From: Nemertoderma westbladi | Lineage: Eukaryota; Xenacoelomorpha; Nemertodermatida; Nemertodermatidae | Direction of reading: 5' to 3' | Assembly: GCA_032718475.1 (NCBI GenBank) | Contig: JAUCBJ010004831.1 | Coordinates: 1 to 58,992, forward strand | DNA length: 58,992 bases | In this document: positions 46,312 through 57,500 of the stretch, piece after piece | Layout of the letters: every line of letters starts with the position of its first letter | How positions within the stretch are numbered: position 1 is the first letter of the stretch | Position numbers and translations under genes: made by a program | Notes under the pieces: generated by a model | What the model saw: only the letters and a program-made list of their open reading frames with translations | Told to the model about the DNA's origin: nothing | Database searches by the model: none

Positions 46312-46628
46312 CTGAAACGACACAATTTAATATTATTTATAATTTACTAATAATTTATATTTATAGTTAATAGCACGTTTAACGGTCAATGGCTATATAT
46401 CATTATTTATTTTTCGCGCTGTGTTATGCCCTTCATGAAGTAAGTATATTCGGTTTAAAAGCAAAATTACATCTGAATATCAACTGGCATATGCGATGCC
46501 AATGAAAAAGATCAGACATTTCCGATCAAATTAACTTATCAATTGAGGTCAAAGTCACCGATAACAGTTTCTATTATAGACGTATATTAATTAACAAGCA
46601 AAGCAAACAGACGACCGAGGCCGGAGGC

Positions 46629-48670
46629 GACCCGAAGGTTCCTCTTTCTACAGCTGCTTCCCGAAGGTAGGGCTGGGCGCTACTCCTATCTGCTACCCGA
46701 AGGTAGGGCTGGGCGCTACTCCTATCTGCTACCCGAAGGTAGGGCTGGGCGCTACTCCTATCTGCTACCCGAAGGTAGGGCTGGGCGCTACTCCTATCTG
46801 CTACCCGAAGGTAGGGCTGGGCGCTACTCCTATCCGCTACCCGAAGGTAGGGCTGGGCGCTACTCCTATCTGCTACCCGAAGGTAGGGCTGGGCGCTACT
46901 CCTATCCGCTACCCGAAGGTAGGGCTGGGCGCTACTCCTATCTGCTACCCGAAGGTAGGGCTGGGCGCTACTCCTATCTGCTACCCGAAGGTAGGGCTGG
47001 GCGCTACTCCTATCTGCTACCCGAAGGTAGGGCTGGGCGCTACTCCTATCTGCTACCCGAAGGTAGGGCTGGGCGCTACTCCTATCTGCTACCCGAAGGT
47101 AGGGCTGGGCGCTACTCCTATCTGCTACCCGAAGGTAGGGCTGGGCGCTACTCCTATCTGCTACCCGAAGGTAGGGCTGGGCGCTACTCCTATCTGCTAC
47201 CCGAAGGTAGGGCTGGGCGCTACTCCTATCTGCTACCCGAAGGTAGGGGCTGGGCGCTACTCCTATCTGCTACCCGAAGGTAGGGCTGGGCGCTACTCCT
47301 ATCTGCTACCCGAAGGTAGGGCTGGGCGCTACTCCTATCTGCTACCCGAAGGTAGGGCTGGGCGCTACTCCTATCTGCTACCCGAAGGTAGGGCTGGGCG
47401 CTACTCCTATCTGCTACCCGAAGGTAGGGCTGGGCGCTACTCCTATCTGCTACCCGAAGGTAGGGCTGGGCGCTACTCCTATCTGCTACCCGAAGGTAGG
47501 GCTGGGCGCTACTCCTATCTGCTACCCGAAGGTAGGGCTGGGCGCTACTCCTATCTGCTACCCGAAGGTAGGGTGGGCGCTACTCCTATCTGCTACCCGA
47601 AGGTAGGGCTGGGCGCTACTCCTATCTGCTACCCGAAGGTAGGGCTGGGCGCTACTCCTATCTGCTACCCGAAGGTAGGGCTGGGCGCTACTCCTATCTG
47701 CTACCCGAAGGTAGGGCTGGGCGCTACTCCTATCTGCTACCCGAAGGTAGGGCTGGGCGCTACTCCTATCTGCTACCCGAAGGTAGGGCTGGGCGCTACT
47801 CCTATCTGCTACCCGAAGGTAGGGCTGGGCGCTACTCCTATCTGCTACCCGAAGGTAGGGCTGGGCGCTACTCCTATCTGCTTCCCGAAGGTAGGGCTGG
47901 GCGCTACTCCTATCTGCTACCCGAAGGTAGGGCTGGGCGCTACTCCTATCTGCTACCCGAAGGTAGGGCTGGGCGCTACTCCTATCTGCTACCCGAAGGT
48001 AGGGCTGGGCGCTACTCCTATCTGCTACCCGAAGGTAGGGCTGGGCGCTACTCCTATCTGCTACCCGAAGGTAGGGCTGGGCGCTACTCCTATCTGCTAC
48101 CCGAAGGTAGGGCTGGGCGCTACTCCTATCTGCTACCCGAAGGTAGGGCTGGGCGCTACTCCTATCTGCTACCCGAAGGTAGGGCTGGGCGCTACTCCTA
48201 TCTGCTACCCGAAGGTAGGGCTGGGCGCTACTCCTATCTGCTACCCGAAGGTAGGGCTGGGCGCTACTCCTATCTGCTACCCGAAGGTAGGGCTGGGCGC
48301 TACTCCTATCTGCTACCCGAAGGTAGGGCTGGGCGCTACTCCTATCTGCTACCCGAAGGTAGGGCTGGGCGCTACTCCTATCTGCTACCCGAAGGTAGGG
48401 CTGGGCGCTACTCCTATCTGCTACCCGAAGGTAGGGCTGGGCGCTACTCCTATCTGCTACCCGAAGGTAGGGCTGGGCGCTACTCCTATCTGCTACCCGA
48501 AGGTAGGGCTGGGCGCTACTCCTATCTGCTACCCGAAGGTAGGGCTGGGCGCTACTCCTATCTGCTTCCCGAAGGTAGGGCTGGGCGCTACTCCTATCTG
48601 CTACCCGAAGGTAGGGCTGGGCGCTACTCCTATCTGCTACCCGAAGGTAGGGCTGGGCGCTACTCCTATC
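46629..48670. repeat. 36-bp minisatellite, about 56 copies, highly uniform
   Basis: Unit CTACCCGAAGGTAGGGCTGG plus GCGCTACTCCTATCTG. Nearly all copies are identical; a few have CTTCCC or ATCCGC. Only two 1-bp indels were seen (extra G near 47247, missing C near 47572). The first unit is degenerate. Each unit can fold CTACC-CGAA-GGTAG. It sits in the 3.1-kb SLC23 intron and abuts a tRNA-derived SINE at its right end. Confidence 0.96.
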
Positions 48671-48813
48671 CCAAGTTCGATCCCGGTAATTGCTTGAAAA
48701 TTGTATCGACCCCAGTGGATGTGGCTGAGTGGACCCTGTCTGGGCTCGAACCCACAGCTAATAGACAGTACGCCGGGCGCTCAACCAACTGAGCTACCCC
48801 CCCCCCCCCCCCC
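48671..48813 (-). mobile_element. tRNA-derived SINE head and body
   Basis: On the minus strand a G run (48813-48797) leads into TAGCTCAGTTGGTTGAGCG, a good pol III A box, and GGGTTCGAGCCC (48752-48741), a good B box, at the canonical tRNA distance. The anticodon arm does not pair and the acceptor is a homopolymer, so it is not a tRNA gene. The body continues leftward through a second GGGATCGAAC-like word into the 36-bp array. Confidence 0.82.
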
Positions 48814-49412
48814 ATTCCTTCCCTTCATCCCTCCATAAAAAACAAAACACATTGAAAACAAAGTTTGCTAAATCCTTGTGATTGTAATGTCAAAAAACTA
48901 AAAACAAAAAATTGAAAACGTTGAAAGTGAAAATAATTAAGATTAGAAAAATTAGATCAAGACAATTATTTATATTTTACATGATAATGTTTCGATATTT
49001 TAAGAGAATTTGAAAAGCTGTTCGCAGTTTATCTGTATACAGTTGGTCTCCAAAACTAAAACGTCCACTTCTCCTTCCAATATCTCTATCCATCCCCTAG
49101 CGGTCGACAGAGGAACTATAGAAGTCTGGCTGTGTGTAGAATTACTAAACCTTTGATAGACTTCATGTGTATTAAATTTGCTTCGATTTCATCAAAGGTT
49201 GACCGACTTATTAGACGGCTAACTATGCCGCTACGACTCACCTTGACTTAGTGGCTCGCCCCACACTTCTCCAAGGGACAATGACCATAAAAAAAAATTA
49301 ATTATTTTTATTAGAATAACATTTCACTGTAGTAGACCTTATTAATTCGACTTTTAATTTGATATTATTATTGAATTCATTATATTTTTCCCCGTATTAA
49401 TGCAACCGATAC
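48814..49412. other. intronic spacer
   Basis: AT-rich intron sequence with no further feature recognised. Confidence 0.5.
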
Positions 49413-49541
49413 CTGCTGTCTGTACGATCCTTCTACTAGCTACTCGTGTGATCCCAATAGCTCCGACATTCTCACTGTAACTCGTTGTCCCATTTCCGGT
49501 CCCTATCAGCCCGGCTAAGAAGCACAACAAACCTTCCATAC
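49413..49541 (-). CDS. SLC23A-like: SLC23-like transporter, exon with the NAT signature
   Basis: Encodes [20 protein letters not shown] then [30 protein letters not shown] is the nucleobase-ascorbate-transporter signature (acidic or Gln, N, x, G, four residues, T, R/K/G), which contributes to the substrate site in this family. The acceptor CCTTTAG precedes 49541 and the donor GCAG|GTATCG follows 49413. Phases join both neighbours: Gly is completed at the left of the exon and Gly again at its end. Confidence 0.96.
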
Positions 49542-49924
49542 CTAAAGGTTTAAAAATAAATATAACTAAATTTTATATCGAACTAGCAGGCAATACCCGA
49601 GGCATGTTACCCGGTATTTCCCGCTACCGGCATAGGCCTACTGGCGTACTGGTACCGGTATAGGCCTACTGACGTACCGGTACCCAGTACCGGTACCGAA
49701 CGTGAATTAAACTTTTCGAAAAGTGGCCTATAACGACCGCTGGTTAAAGTTATACACACATGCCAAGTTCCAGCGCAATCCCTCCGCCCGTTTTGGAGGA
49801 GTTCGAACACAAGAGAGAGAGAGAATTTGATTTTTATAGGTATAGATTACAAAACTATAAGATTATTTAAACAGCATAGAGTTAGCTTACTTTACTATTT
49901 TGAAATTAATTGTGTACAACTTAC

Positions 49925-50080
49925 CTATTCCGCGGTTGATAGCGTGTTTAGGTGGCGGTTTGGCGCCAGACAGTCGGGCTGCGGCGTAGTAATCACCAAT
50001 ACTCTCGATCATCGAGGCGAGGTAACCCGATATCATTCCTAATACCGAGGATAGGGTTATTGTTGGAAGACCCCATTGCC
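49925..50080 (-). CDS. SLC23A-like: SLC23-like transporter, internal exon
   Basis: Reads [20 protein letters not shown] then [19 protein letters not shown] and [19 protein letters not shown] and P-P-P-x-H-A-I-N-R-G-I are hallmark SLC23 blocks. The acceptor TTTTTTACAG precedes 50080 and the donor GTAAGT follows 49925. The first two bases complete a Gly begun at 51660. Confidence 0.96.
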
Positions 50081-51659
50081 CTGTAAAAAAGAGTTGCGAA
50101 AACTTTAAGGAAAAACGAGCTGGAATGGAAACAGTGACAGATTCCAACCAAAACAACAAACAAGGGCCAAGAACCTAGTTTACAGTATTACTTTTCAGTT
50201 TTGGTCACGGTTGCCGGCGAACGTTTACATAAACAATTTGTGAGACCGACACCAACCCGGTGACATAGGTTAATCTTCCGCCCACGCGGAATCCCCCCCC
50301 CCCCCCTCCCCCCCTATACAACAGCCCTCCAAGCCAAAAAAAATCTATGAAAAAAAAGGAATTTATATTTTCAAAAAGAAAGGAAAAAAGGATAGGATGC
50401 AGTTCAAAAAGGAGAAAAAGGATCGGATTGTGACTTTATTATTATTCTTAATAAATATGTTCATATTTAAGATTAAATGACATCTGTATGAAACAAAAGT
50501 AAAATGTTATATAAAAAATATATTTTTACGTTTAATATAAATTTTTATTTTTAGATACGTTTCAAAAAAAAGGGAAAAACTGAATTGATATTATCTTTAA
50601 AAAAGGATACCGGCAGTAAACATTATATTTCATTAACCTTGCTTATATTATATCGACCTATTAAGAAACGTCACTGTATTAAATTACAAGTTAAAAAGTA
50701 GAAACACAGAAAGAGAACGGCCACGGCAATAATGGCAATATAATTATTATAAATCAACATATCAATGAAATAGGAACAGTTTAATTACGCAATTACGAAA
50801 TTTTCACCTTATTACCTATAGTTATCAGAGATGGTGGAGCTCGGTCGATTGATGGTCATTGATAGAGGTTTATCAAACGCTTGTTTAACTTTCAAACTTT
50901 AGTTTGAAAGTGATATAAAACCTTTGGTACGGATTGCCGGTCGTGGTCGTGGGTACAAATATAAAAAAACAAATATGCTTTAAGACGCAATCAAAACTCA
51001 ACCATCTCCAGGGGAAACGGATGCAAATAACAGCTGATTACGAGCAAAAATGAAACTGAAACAGTGTTATAGGCTTTCTTTTATTGTTTTTGTTAGAATA
51101 GACTGCCACTGCAACCTGTTCGTTTCCTTAAATTGAAAATCAACAATGTTAATTCACCAAGGCGGGTTTTGTGTCAATTATACCTTATCCCCCCTCAGAA
51201 AATAAATATAGTAAAGTTACCTCCACTGCTAAATTTTTTGTCAAAATAAACATAGGCCTACTCAAAATAAAAATCGGCATATATAATGCCCGTCAATCTC
51301 TGTTATAACCTGTCCATTTCAACCGCAAGCTGTAATTGATTCTTCTGAACAAAAAAAAAGGAAAAAAATGTGTGACAAGGGATAAAAAATAGGAGAAAAA
51401 GGAAATGAAATGTTATAAAAAAAGGAAACTTCTAGAAGTAAAGGAAAAAAGGAAACTCTAGGAGGCCTGATAGAGTCACGGTATAATAATACTGTAGTAG
51501 GCCTAGCGTACCGTACAGCGCTTTTTAACTTGGATTTACGTAATGTAATGGTTTATTTTTTTGGTTAGGGCTAGTTGGTCAGGCCCAAACCCTAATTAAA
51601 GATAACATTGGACCATTTCAAGACAAGCACTGTCGGCAGTGTAAAATAGAGTGACCAAC
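50081..51659. other. SLC23 intron, nothing recognised
   Basis: AT-rich. A C-rich run lies at 50293-50306 and A-rich AAAAAGGA words cluster at 50340-50600 and 51350-51470. No ORF or element was recognised. Confidence 0.5.
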
Positions 51660-51816
51660 CAGGGTATGGCACTCGGACCCACAAGGCTTCTCTAATTACG
51701 TCGCTTTTCGTGTCGGTCCGCGCTCCGTATCCCATTTCATCTGGAGTCGATCCGAACGCATTTAGTGACGTCAGAACGAGACACAGAATCCAAGCGATAA
51801 TCATTGAGAGGAAAAC
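51660..51816 (-). CDS. SLC23A-like: SLC23-like transporter, internal exon
   Basis: Reads VFLSMIIAWILCLVLTSLNA (a transmembrane span), then GYGARTDTKSDVIREALWVR and VPYPG. The A-R-T-D and W-[IV]-R-[IV]-P-Y-P-G blocks match SLC23A1/2 proteins. Starts in phase 0 after the acceptor TTTAATAG, which has a poor pyrimidine tract. The donor CCTG|GTTGGT is weak. The last base begins Gly completed at 50080. Confidence 0.93.
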
Positions 51817-51833
51817 CTATTAAACACCGATAG

Positions 51834-52224
51834 GCAGTATTAATATGCAGCATTAATATGCAGTATTAATATGCAACATTAATATGCAGTATTAATATGC
51901 AGTATTAATATACAGTATTAATATGCAACATTAATATGCAGTATTAATATACAGTATTAATATGCAACATTAATATGCAGTATTAATATGCAGTATTAAT
52001 ATACAGTATTAATATGCAACATTAATATGCAGTATTAATATGCAGTATTAATATGCAACATTAATATGCAGTATTAATATGCAGTATTAATATACAGTAT
52101 TAATATGCAACATTAATATGCAGTATTAATATGCAGTATTAATATGCAGTATTAATATGCAGCATTAATATGCATCATTGATATGCAGTATTAATATGCA
52201 GTATTAATATGCAGCATTAATATG
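51834..52224. repeat. 13-bp tandem repeat, about 30 copies
   Basis: GCAGTATTAATAT with GCAGC, GCAAC and ACAGT variants; the length of 391 bp fits 30 units. It starts 18 bp from the SLC23 exon at 51816, on the upstream (acceptor) side. Confidence 0.95.
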
Positions 52225-54533
52225 TCAACATTAATTACGTCTTTATGAATTAAAATACAATTGAAGCGCAGATACGCAATAGGGATAAGTACGAAAAATT
52301 CGTTTTGAGAAAAACGAGAAAAACATTAACTTTTTAATAGCCTAATCTTCCATAACTGTAAAGGTACATAAATTTCCGTGTATGTGAAGATAGATTTCAA
52401 GTAGGCCTATTTGCATGCTATTAACATACATAAAGTTGCTATCAAAAAAGATTACCTTTCTGTAATTTTTAATTGACATTTTAATGAAGGATAATCCGTT
52501 TTATCAAGAATATAAATGCTGATTTTTTTGCACAGCCTTTAAGGAATAAATATTTAACCACAAAAGTTTTTTGTGTGTACTGAGTTTTTAGAGCCTGGGA
52601 ATGGTATATCGAAATAATAAATAAACATTATTAAGAGTAAATCACAAATAATTTTAAAAGAACCAAAAGCAAAAAATGTGCTCTGCTCTAAAAAAACAGC
52701 AAATTTTATCCTATATACAGTATAAGTCCATTGGTATTAAGAATACCCAATGTAGCGGAGTTATCGCTCATGCAACCCTGATAAGTTCTATACATAGTTG
52801 TATGTTTGGTAAAATATTTTACATATTTTCAGGCTATTAACATACATAAAGTTGCAATTAAAAAAAATAGGCTACTCCTTTCTGGAACTGACCTGTAATA
52901 TTGTTATTAATGATACAGTATTAATGAATATCATTGTTGCTTGTATTAATGAATGCCTTGAATTGATGCTATCACTATCAGGCTATATCCGTCATATAAA
53001 CTGAAATTTGGGTAATGTATATAATATATTATGAATATATGAACATCAAACCTAATCTTCTGAAGAAATAGATAGCCTATATTCCAGGCCTAGGCCTATA
53101 TTATTTCAGGCCTATATTCCTGGCATATTATATGGTATAGTGACTGTGTAGGCCTACTGGTACCGGTACCGATCGGTTGGCGGCCTTTGTGCGTGGTTCT
53201 TCCGCTACCTTAGCAGGCTTGCCCTGCACACTACAGTTTCAGCTAGGTTTTGGAAATAGTTTACCTACTCCTTGCAAGGTTTTGCCTGCTTGATGCGCAT
53301 TGCTGCATTGGATAGGCCTAGTGGTGGGGTGACGCAGAATACTGGTGTACCAGCAACCGGTCGCGGCATCCGTTATGACTAACAGTGAACAGCTAGGCCT
53401 AACTCTCATTTCTCTAACATCCAACTGTCCAATCAACACAATTAAAACAGTATTAGGTACACTGCTGTGCTGTAGGGTCTACAGTGAATGCCTGCGCCTT
53501 AAAGTACACCAGAATATTCGTCGAATGCCGCCGATACTGCATAGCGCAAACTGATAATATTTCAATTTCATTATCCTGCTGCCTGACTGCAGTGACTGAA
53601 TGTCACCCATCCACATTTCATAATTCCCGCCAATATTGGTTTGATCTCAGTGAATGGCAAAAGGGAGTATCTTACTCATTTACTCCTTTTTGATTCTCAA
53701 TTCTTAAAGGGAGTATCTTTTAAATGTAAATATCTTCCTAAATATTAATGGTATTCCTTTTCCATCGTGACTCGCGGATGCAGCTCGTTAAAATGTACCA
53801 GAATCGATGTCTAACTCAATTTTTATAAAAACGTACTTACTCCCCCCTATCTGGGGGGGGGGGGGGGGGGGTGGCAAGGGGGCCACGCCCCCTGCCCCTT
53901 GGAGACTCTGCACCTCCCTCCCATTGTGGGGAAGATTGTTTAATTCCATTCGCCAGGCCCGCTGGTCAGCAGCTCAGCACTTAACCCATAAATTGATTTT
54001 TTTGTTACTTTTATTGAGTTCTGAATTTTTGACAGACAAACACACCGACAGACCGAGAGTCAGACATACAGACAATTTAGATTTCGTAAAATCAGAAAAC
54101 TTACATTTTAAATATAATTATAAATATAAATAAATTAAAGAATATTAACACAAATTCAAAATAGTTTGTTCACTTTCTTACATTTTATTGGACCGTAAGA
54201 CATAATAACAGAGTCCACTAGGGGGACATTGCTTAACGCCGTCAGGGTTACCACATAAACAATAACACCAAATACAATACTAAATGTACAGGCCAATACA
54301 GTGCTGTAATGTCCTCTAAAGTTGTAAAGTGCTAAATAACAACTCGCTGTTAATACTAACGGCGTTGAGTAATTTTACAATTTTGGAATAGATAATTATT
54401 ACATACTTGTGTGTAAAGTAGCACTTTACAGTGTGACTTTACATTGCTATTACAGTATAATACCTACCTATTGTAAAGTTTACACCCATAGTTTTACATA
54501 TTGCCTACATCAGGCCTACAACTGTTGTAAGCC
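52225..54533. other. SLC23 intron, nothing recognised
   Basis: AT-rich, with repeated GGCCTATATT words near 53090-53110, a 19-G run at 53853-53871 followed by a GC-rich patch (GGGGGCCACGCCCCCTGCCC), and a short hairpin at 54413-54429. Small frames here have no support. Confidence 0.45.
54413..54429. repeat. short hairpin GTAAAGT-AGC-ACTTTAC
   Basis: Same context as 15935-15951 (ATTACAT...TTGTGTG before it) but with a T/A pair where the other has C/G. Confidence 0.7.
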
Positions 54534-54545
54534 CCAGTTTCTGTC
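54534..54545 (+). repeat. target site duplication, left copy
   Basis: GTTGTAAGCCCC, identical to 58234-58245, flanks the LINE. Confidence 0.9.
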
Positions 54546-57500
54546 AGGTCAGGTATTCTAGGTCATTGGTCAAGAAAACTTACCACCTCCATGCAGCATA
54601 AAGGAGGTGCCACCTGTAGCTGCATAGACCCTCTTACTAGGGCAAATCTGGTCATGTAACTAGGACCCCCTTCGTTCTGGGATAAGGACGCCGCTGGCCC
54701 TGGATTAAGGACCCATATACTTGGCCGCAGGGGTATATTGCCTGGCCAGTCAGATGGTGATCTACCAATGGGTGGTCAAGAGTAGAGTGTTCTCATGTTC
54801 ACTCTGAGTGCACTTCACTGCGACCTGCACCTGGCAGCAGGGTTACAGAGCATGACCCAGGAGATGAGCTGCACAGCCAATGGTGGGTCATGTGCACCAG
54901 AATAGATATGGGTGATGGCGGACTCCACTGCGACACCCACCCTGTAGAACGACAAACCAGGGTGTGGTATTTGCCCCGAGAGCTGACTCGGCAAAAAAGC
55001 ACCCCCCAACCCCCCACTATGGATTACATTAGTAATGCGGAGGTCCGGCCACTTGAGGCCAGTGGAATTACCGGACACAATCGGCCTCACAGGCGTCAGT
55101 TATCTCCTGACCGGCTGCCTGTCTCACCCCCTACTGGAGAGAGAGAAGCCAACAATTCTTTGAGTCCCTTTCCTGATGACCTTTCTGGGCCAAACCCCGG
55201 GTCACGAGGGAGGCCAGATTGTGAGGGGGAGAGGGATTCAGGAGTTGGAGGCTACTCTCATGTTCCACCCCGACCAACAAAGCCATTGGTGAATCTGAGG
55301 CAAGTCGCTAGACTAGCCTCAGTAAACACCCTAACACTCGGGTCCCCAATGCGACAAGGTGAGCTGACTGCCTTGGCAGATAAGCTTTCTCTTAGCGCAG
55401 TTGGTGTTCAAAAGCACCGAATGCAGACTGGACAGACTGATGAGGTTCTGATTAAGGACATCGGGGGCGGTTGGCGACTCGCCCTCGCGTCAGCAGATGA
55501 TAGTGGCAATGGTGGTATTGGTCTATTGATGAATCCAACTGCACATGCAGCATTGGACAAAATAGACCAAATCTCTAACCGCATCATCCGTTGCCACTTC
55601 TCATGTTCTGGAAGACTGGCTAAGAAGTTTCCTAAGGTAGTTCTGATTGTGTGCTACTCTCCAACTAGTGTTGCCCCTGTAGAGGAGGTGGAAAATTTCT
55701 ACCACAATCTACAAGCAGCTACTGATGGAGTGGATCAGCATGCATTCTTAACATTCCTGGGAGACTTTAATGCAAGTCTGCATCAATCACCTACATCGCC
55801 CTGGGTCTATAGCAATAGTGTCAACCGAAATTCCATCCATCTTCAGGATTTTATCTCTGGAAATGGATTGTTTTCGGCTGGAACCCAGTTCAAGAAGCGA
55901 ACTGGAAAGCTATGGACTCATAGTGGACCCAGTGGTCACAAGTCCCAGATAGACCATATTCTGTTTCGTATGAAGTACAGGAGCTCTATACAAGACTGTA
56001 ATGCATTTACACTTCGACCCTTCTCCAGTGATCACCGCCTTATTGTGGCCAAGGTAAGACTTAGTCTGCGTGCTAGCAGAACAACGAAATCTGCCTTGGC
56101 GCGGCATGACTGGTCCTCTCTGTTGCAACAGCCAAGTGTGAGATCCAGCTTCACACTACAGCTGAGCAACAGGTATGAGGATCTTGCCTCTGAGACGGCA
56201 GATCACTGTGAGGGCTATACTGCCTTCACAGAAGCAGTTAAGTTAGCAGCTGCAGAAACAGTTCCTGTATACCCTCGAAACAGGAAAAGGGCCCCCTGGA
56301 CTGACAACAAAATCCAGAAGTGCCGAAATGACCTATATAATGCGCAGAAAGAGTCCCGACTCAAACAGACTACAGCGGGAAAGAATGCAGTTAAAGCTGC
56401 ATCTAGGTCCCTGAACAGGCAGTACTCTGCTAATCTACAGGAGCTAATAAACCAACAGGTTGATGCCATCAATGAAGCTGACGACAGCAGGCAATCATCC
56501 CAGGCATGGAAATCGATCAACTTGCTTACTGGGCGGAAAAGCCAACCAACCACCAAGGTTAAGGCTGATTCACCAGCCGATCGCCTCAATGGTTGGAAGG
56601 CCCACTTTGAAAAGCTCCTCAATAATGACAGGGTATTGCCTGATAACTTTATAGAAGTAAAAGTGTCTGAGTCTGTACTCCCAGATATTCCCATTGGCGA
56701 TATCTCCTTTGCAGAAGTGAAGGCTGCTGCAAAGAGCATTAAAACCAATCGTGCCAGTGGAGTAGATGGTGTTCCCCCTGAGGTCTTTAAAATACCTGAG
56801 TGTTTAAAGCTCATCTATCCCATCATAGTAGACATGTACCGTACAACAAGAGTCCCACAAGAAATGAAAACAAATAAGTTGGTGCCAGTTCCCAAGAAGG
56901 GCAACCTAACACTCTATGGTTCTTTTCGGGGAATCTCATTGATTTCGATTGCTTCAAAGCTATATAATAGAATTCTATTAAATCGCATCAGGGATCCCAT
57001 TGAGAGACTGCTCCGTGGAAATCACAATGGGTTCCGTAAAGGTCGTGGGACCATGGAGCCGATTTTGGCACTTAGAAGGATAATTGAAGAGTTATCAAAA
57101 AAGAAAGACAGACATCTGGCTGTTATCTTTGTTGACTTCTTCAAGGCCTTTGATTCAGTCTCCCGCTCACGTATGTTCAGCATACTTTCATTATATGGGA
57201 TTCCTGATGAAATTATTGTAGCAATCAGATCAGTATACGATGGTTCGACAACATTTGTGTCTACTGTTGATGGTGACACAGAACCATTTGAAGTGTTATG
57301 GGGCGTCCTCCAGGGAGACACACTTGCACCATTCTTGTTCATAATTGTGGTTGACTATGTTCTACGCATGTCCTTAGATCATCATAAGTCTGCCAAGTAC
57401 CTAACTGATCTAGAAATTGCTGATGACTTAGGAGTACTCTCAGAATCACTAGAGGGAGCCCAACGGCTCCTCAGCTCATTAGAACATGCTGCTTCTAGTG

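Noticed and set aside
47573-48697. 374-codon frame of GATPICYPKVGL repeats as a repetitive protein
   Set aside because: It exists only because 36 is a multiple of 3; it starts at a 1-bp deletion in the array and ends in SINE sequence.
48727-48813. A functional tRNA gene
   Set aside because: A and B boxes are good, but the anticodon stem does not pair and the acceptor stem is a homopolymer without a matching 3' strand; better explained as a SINE head.
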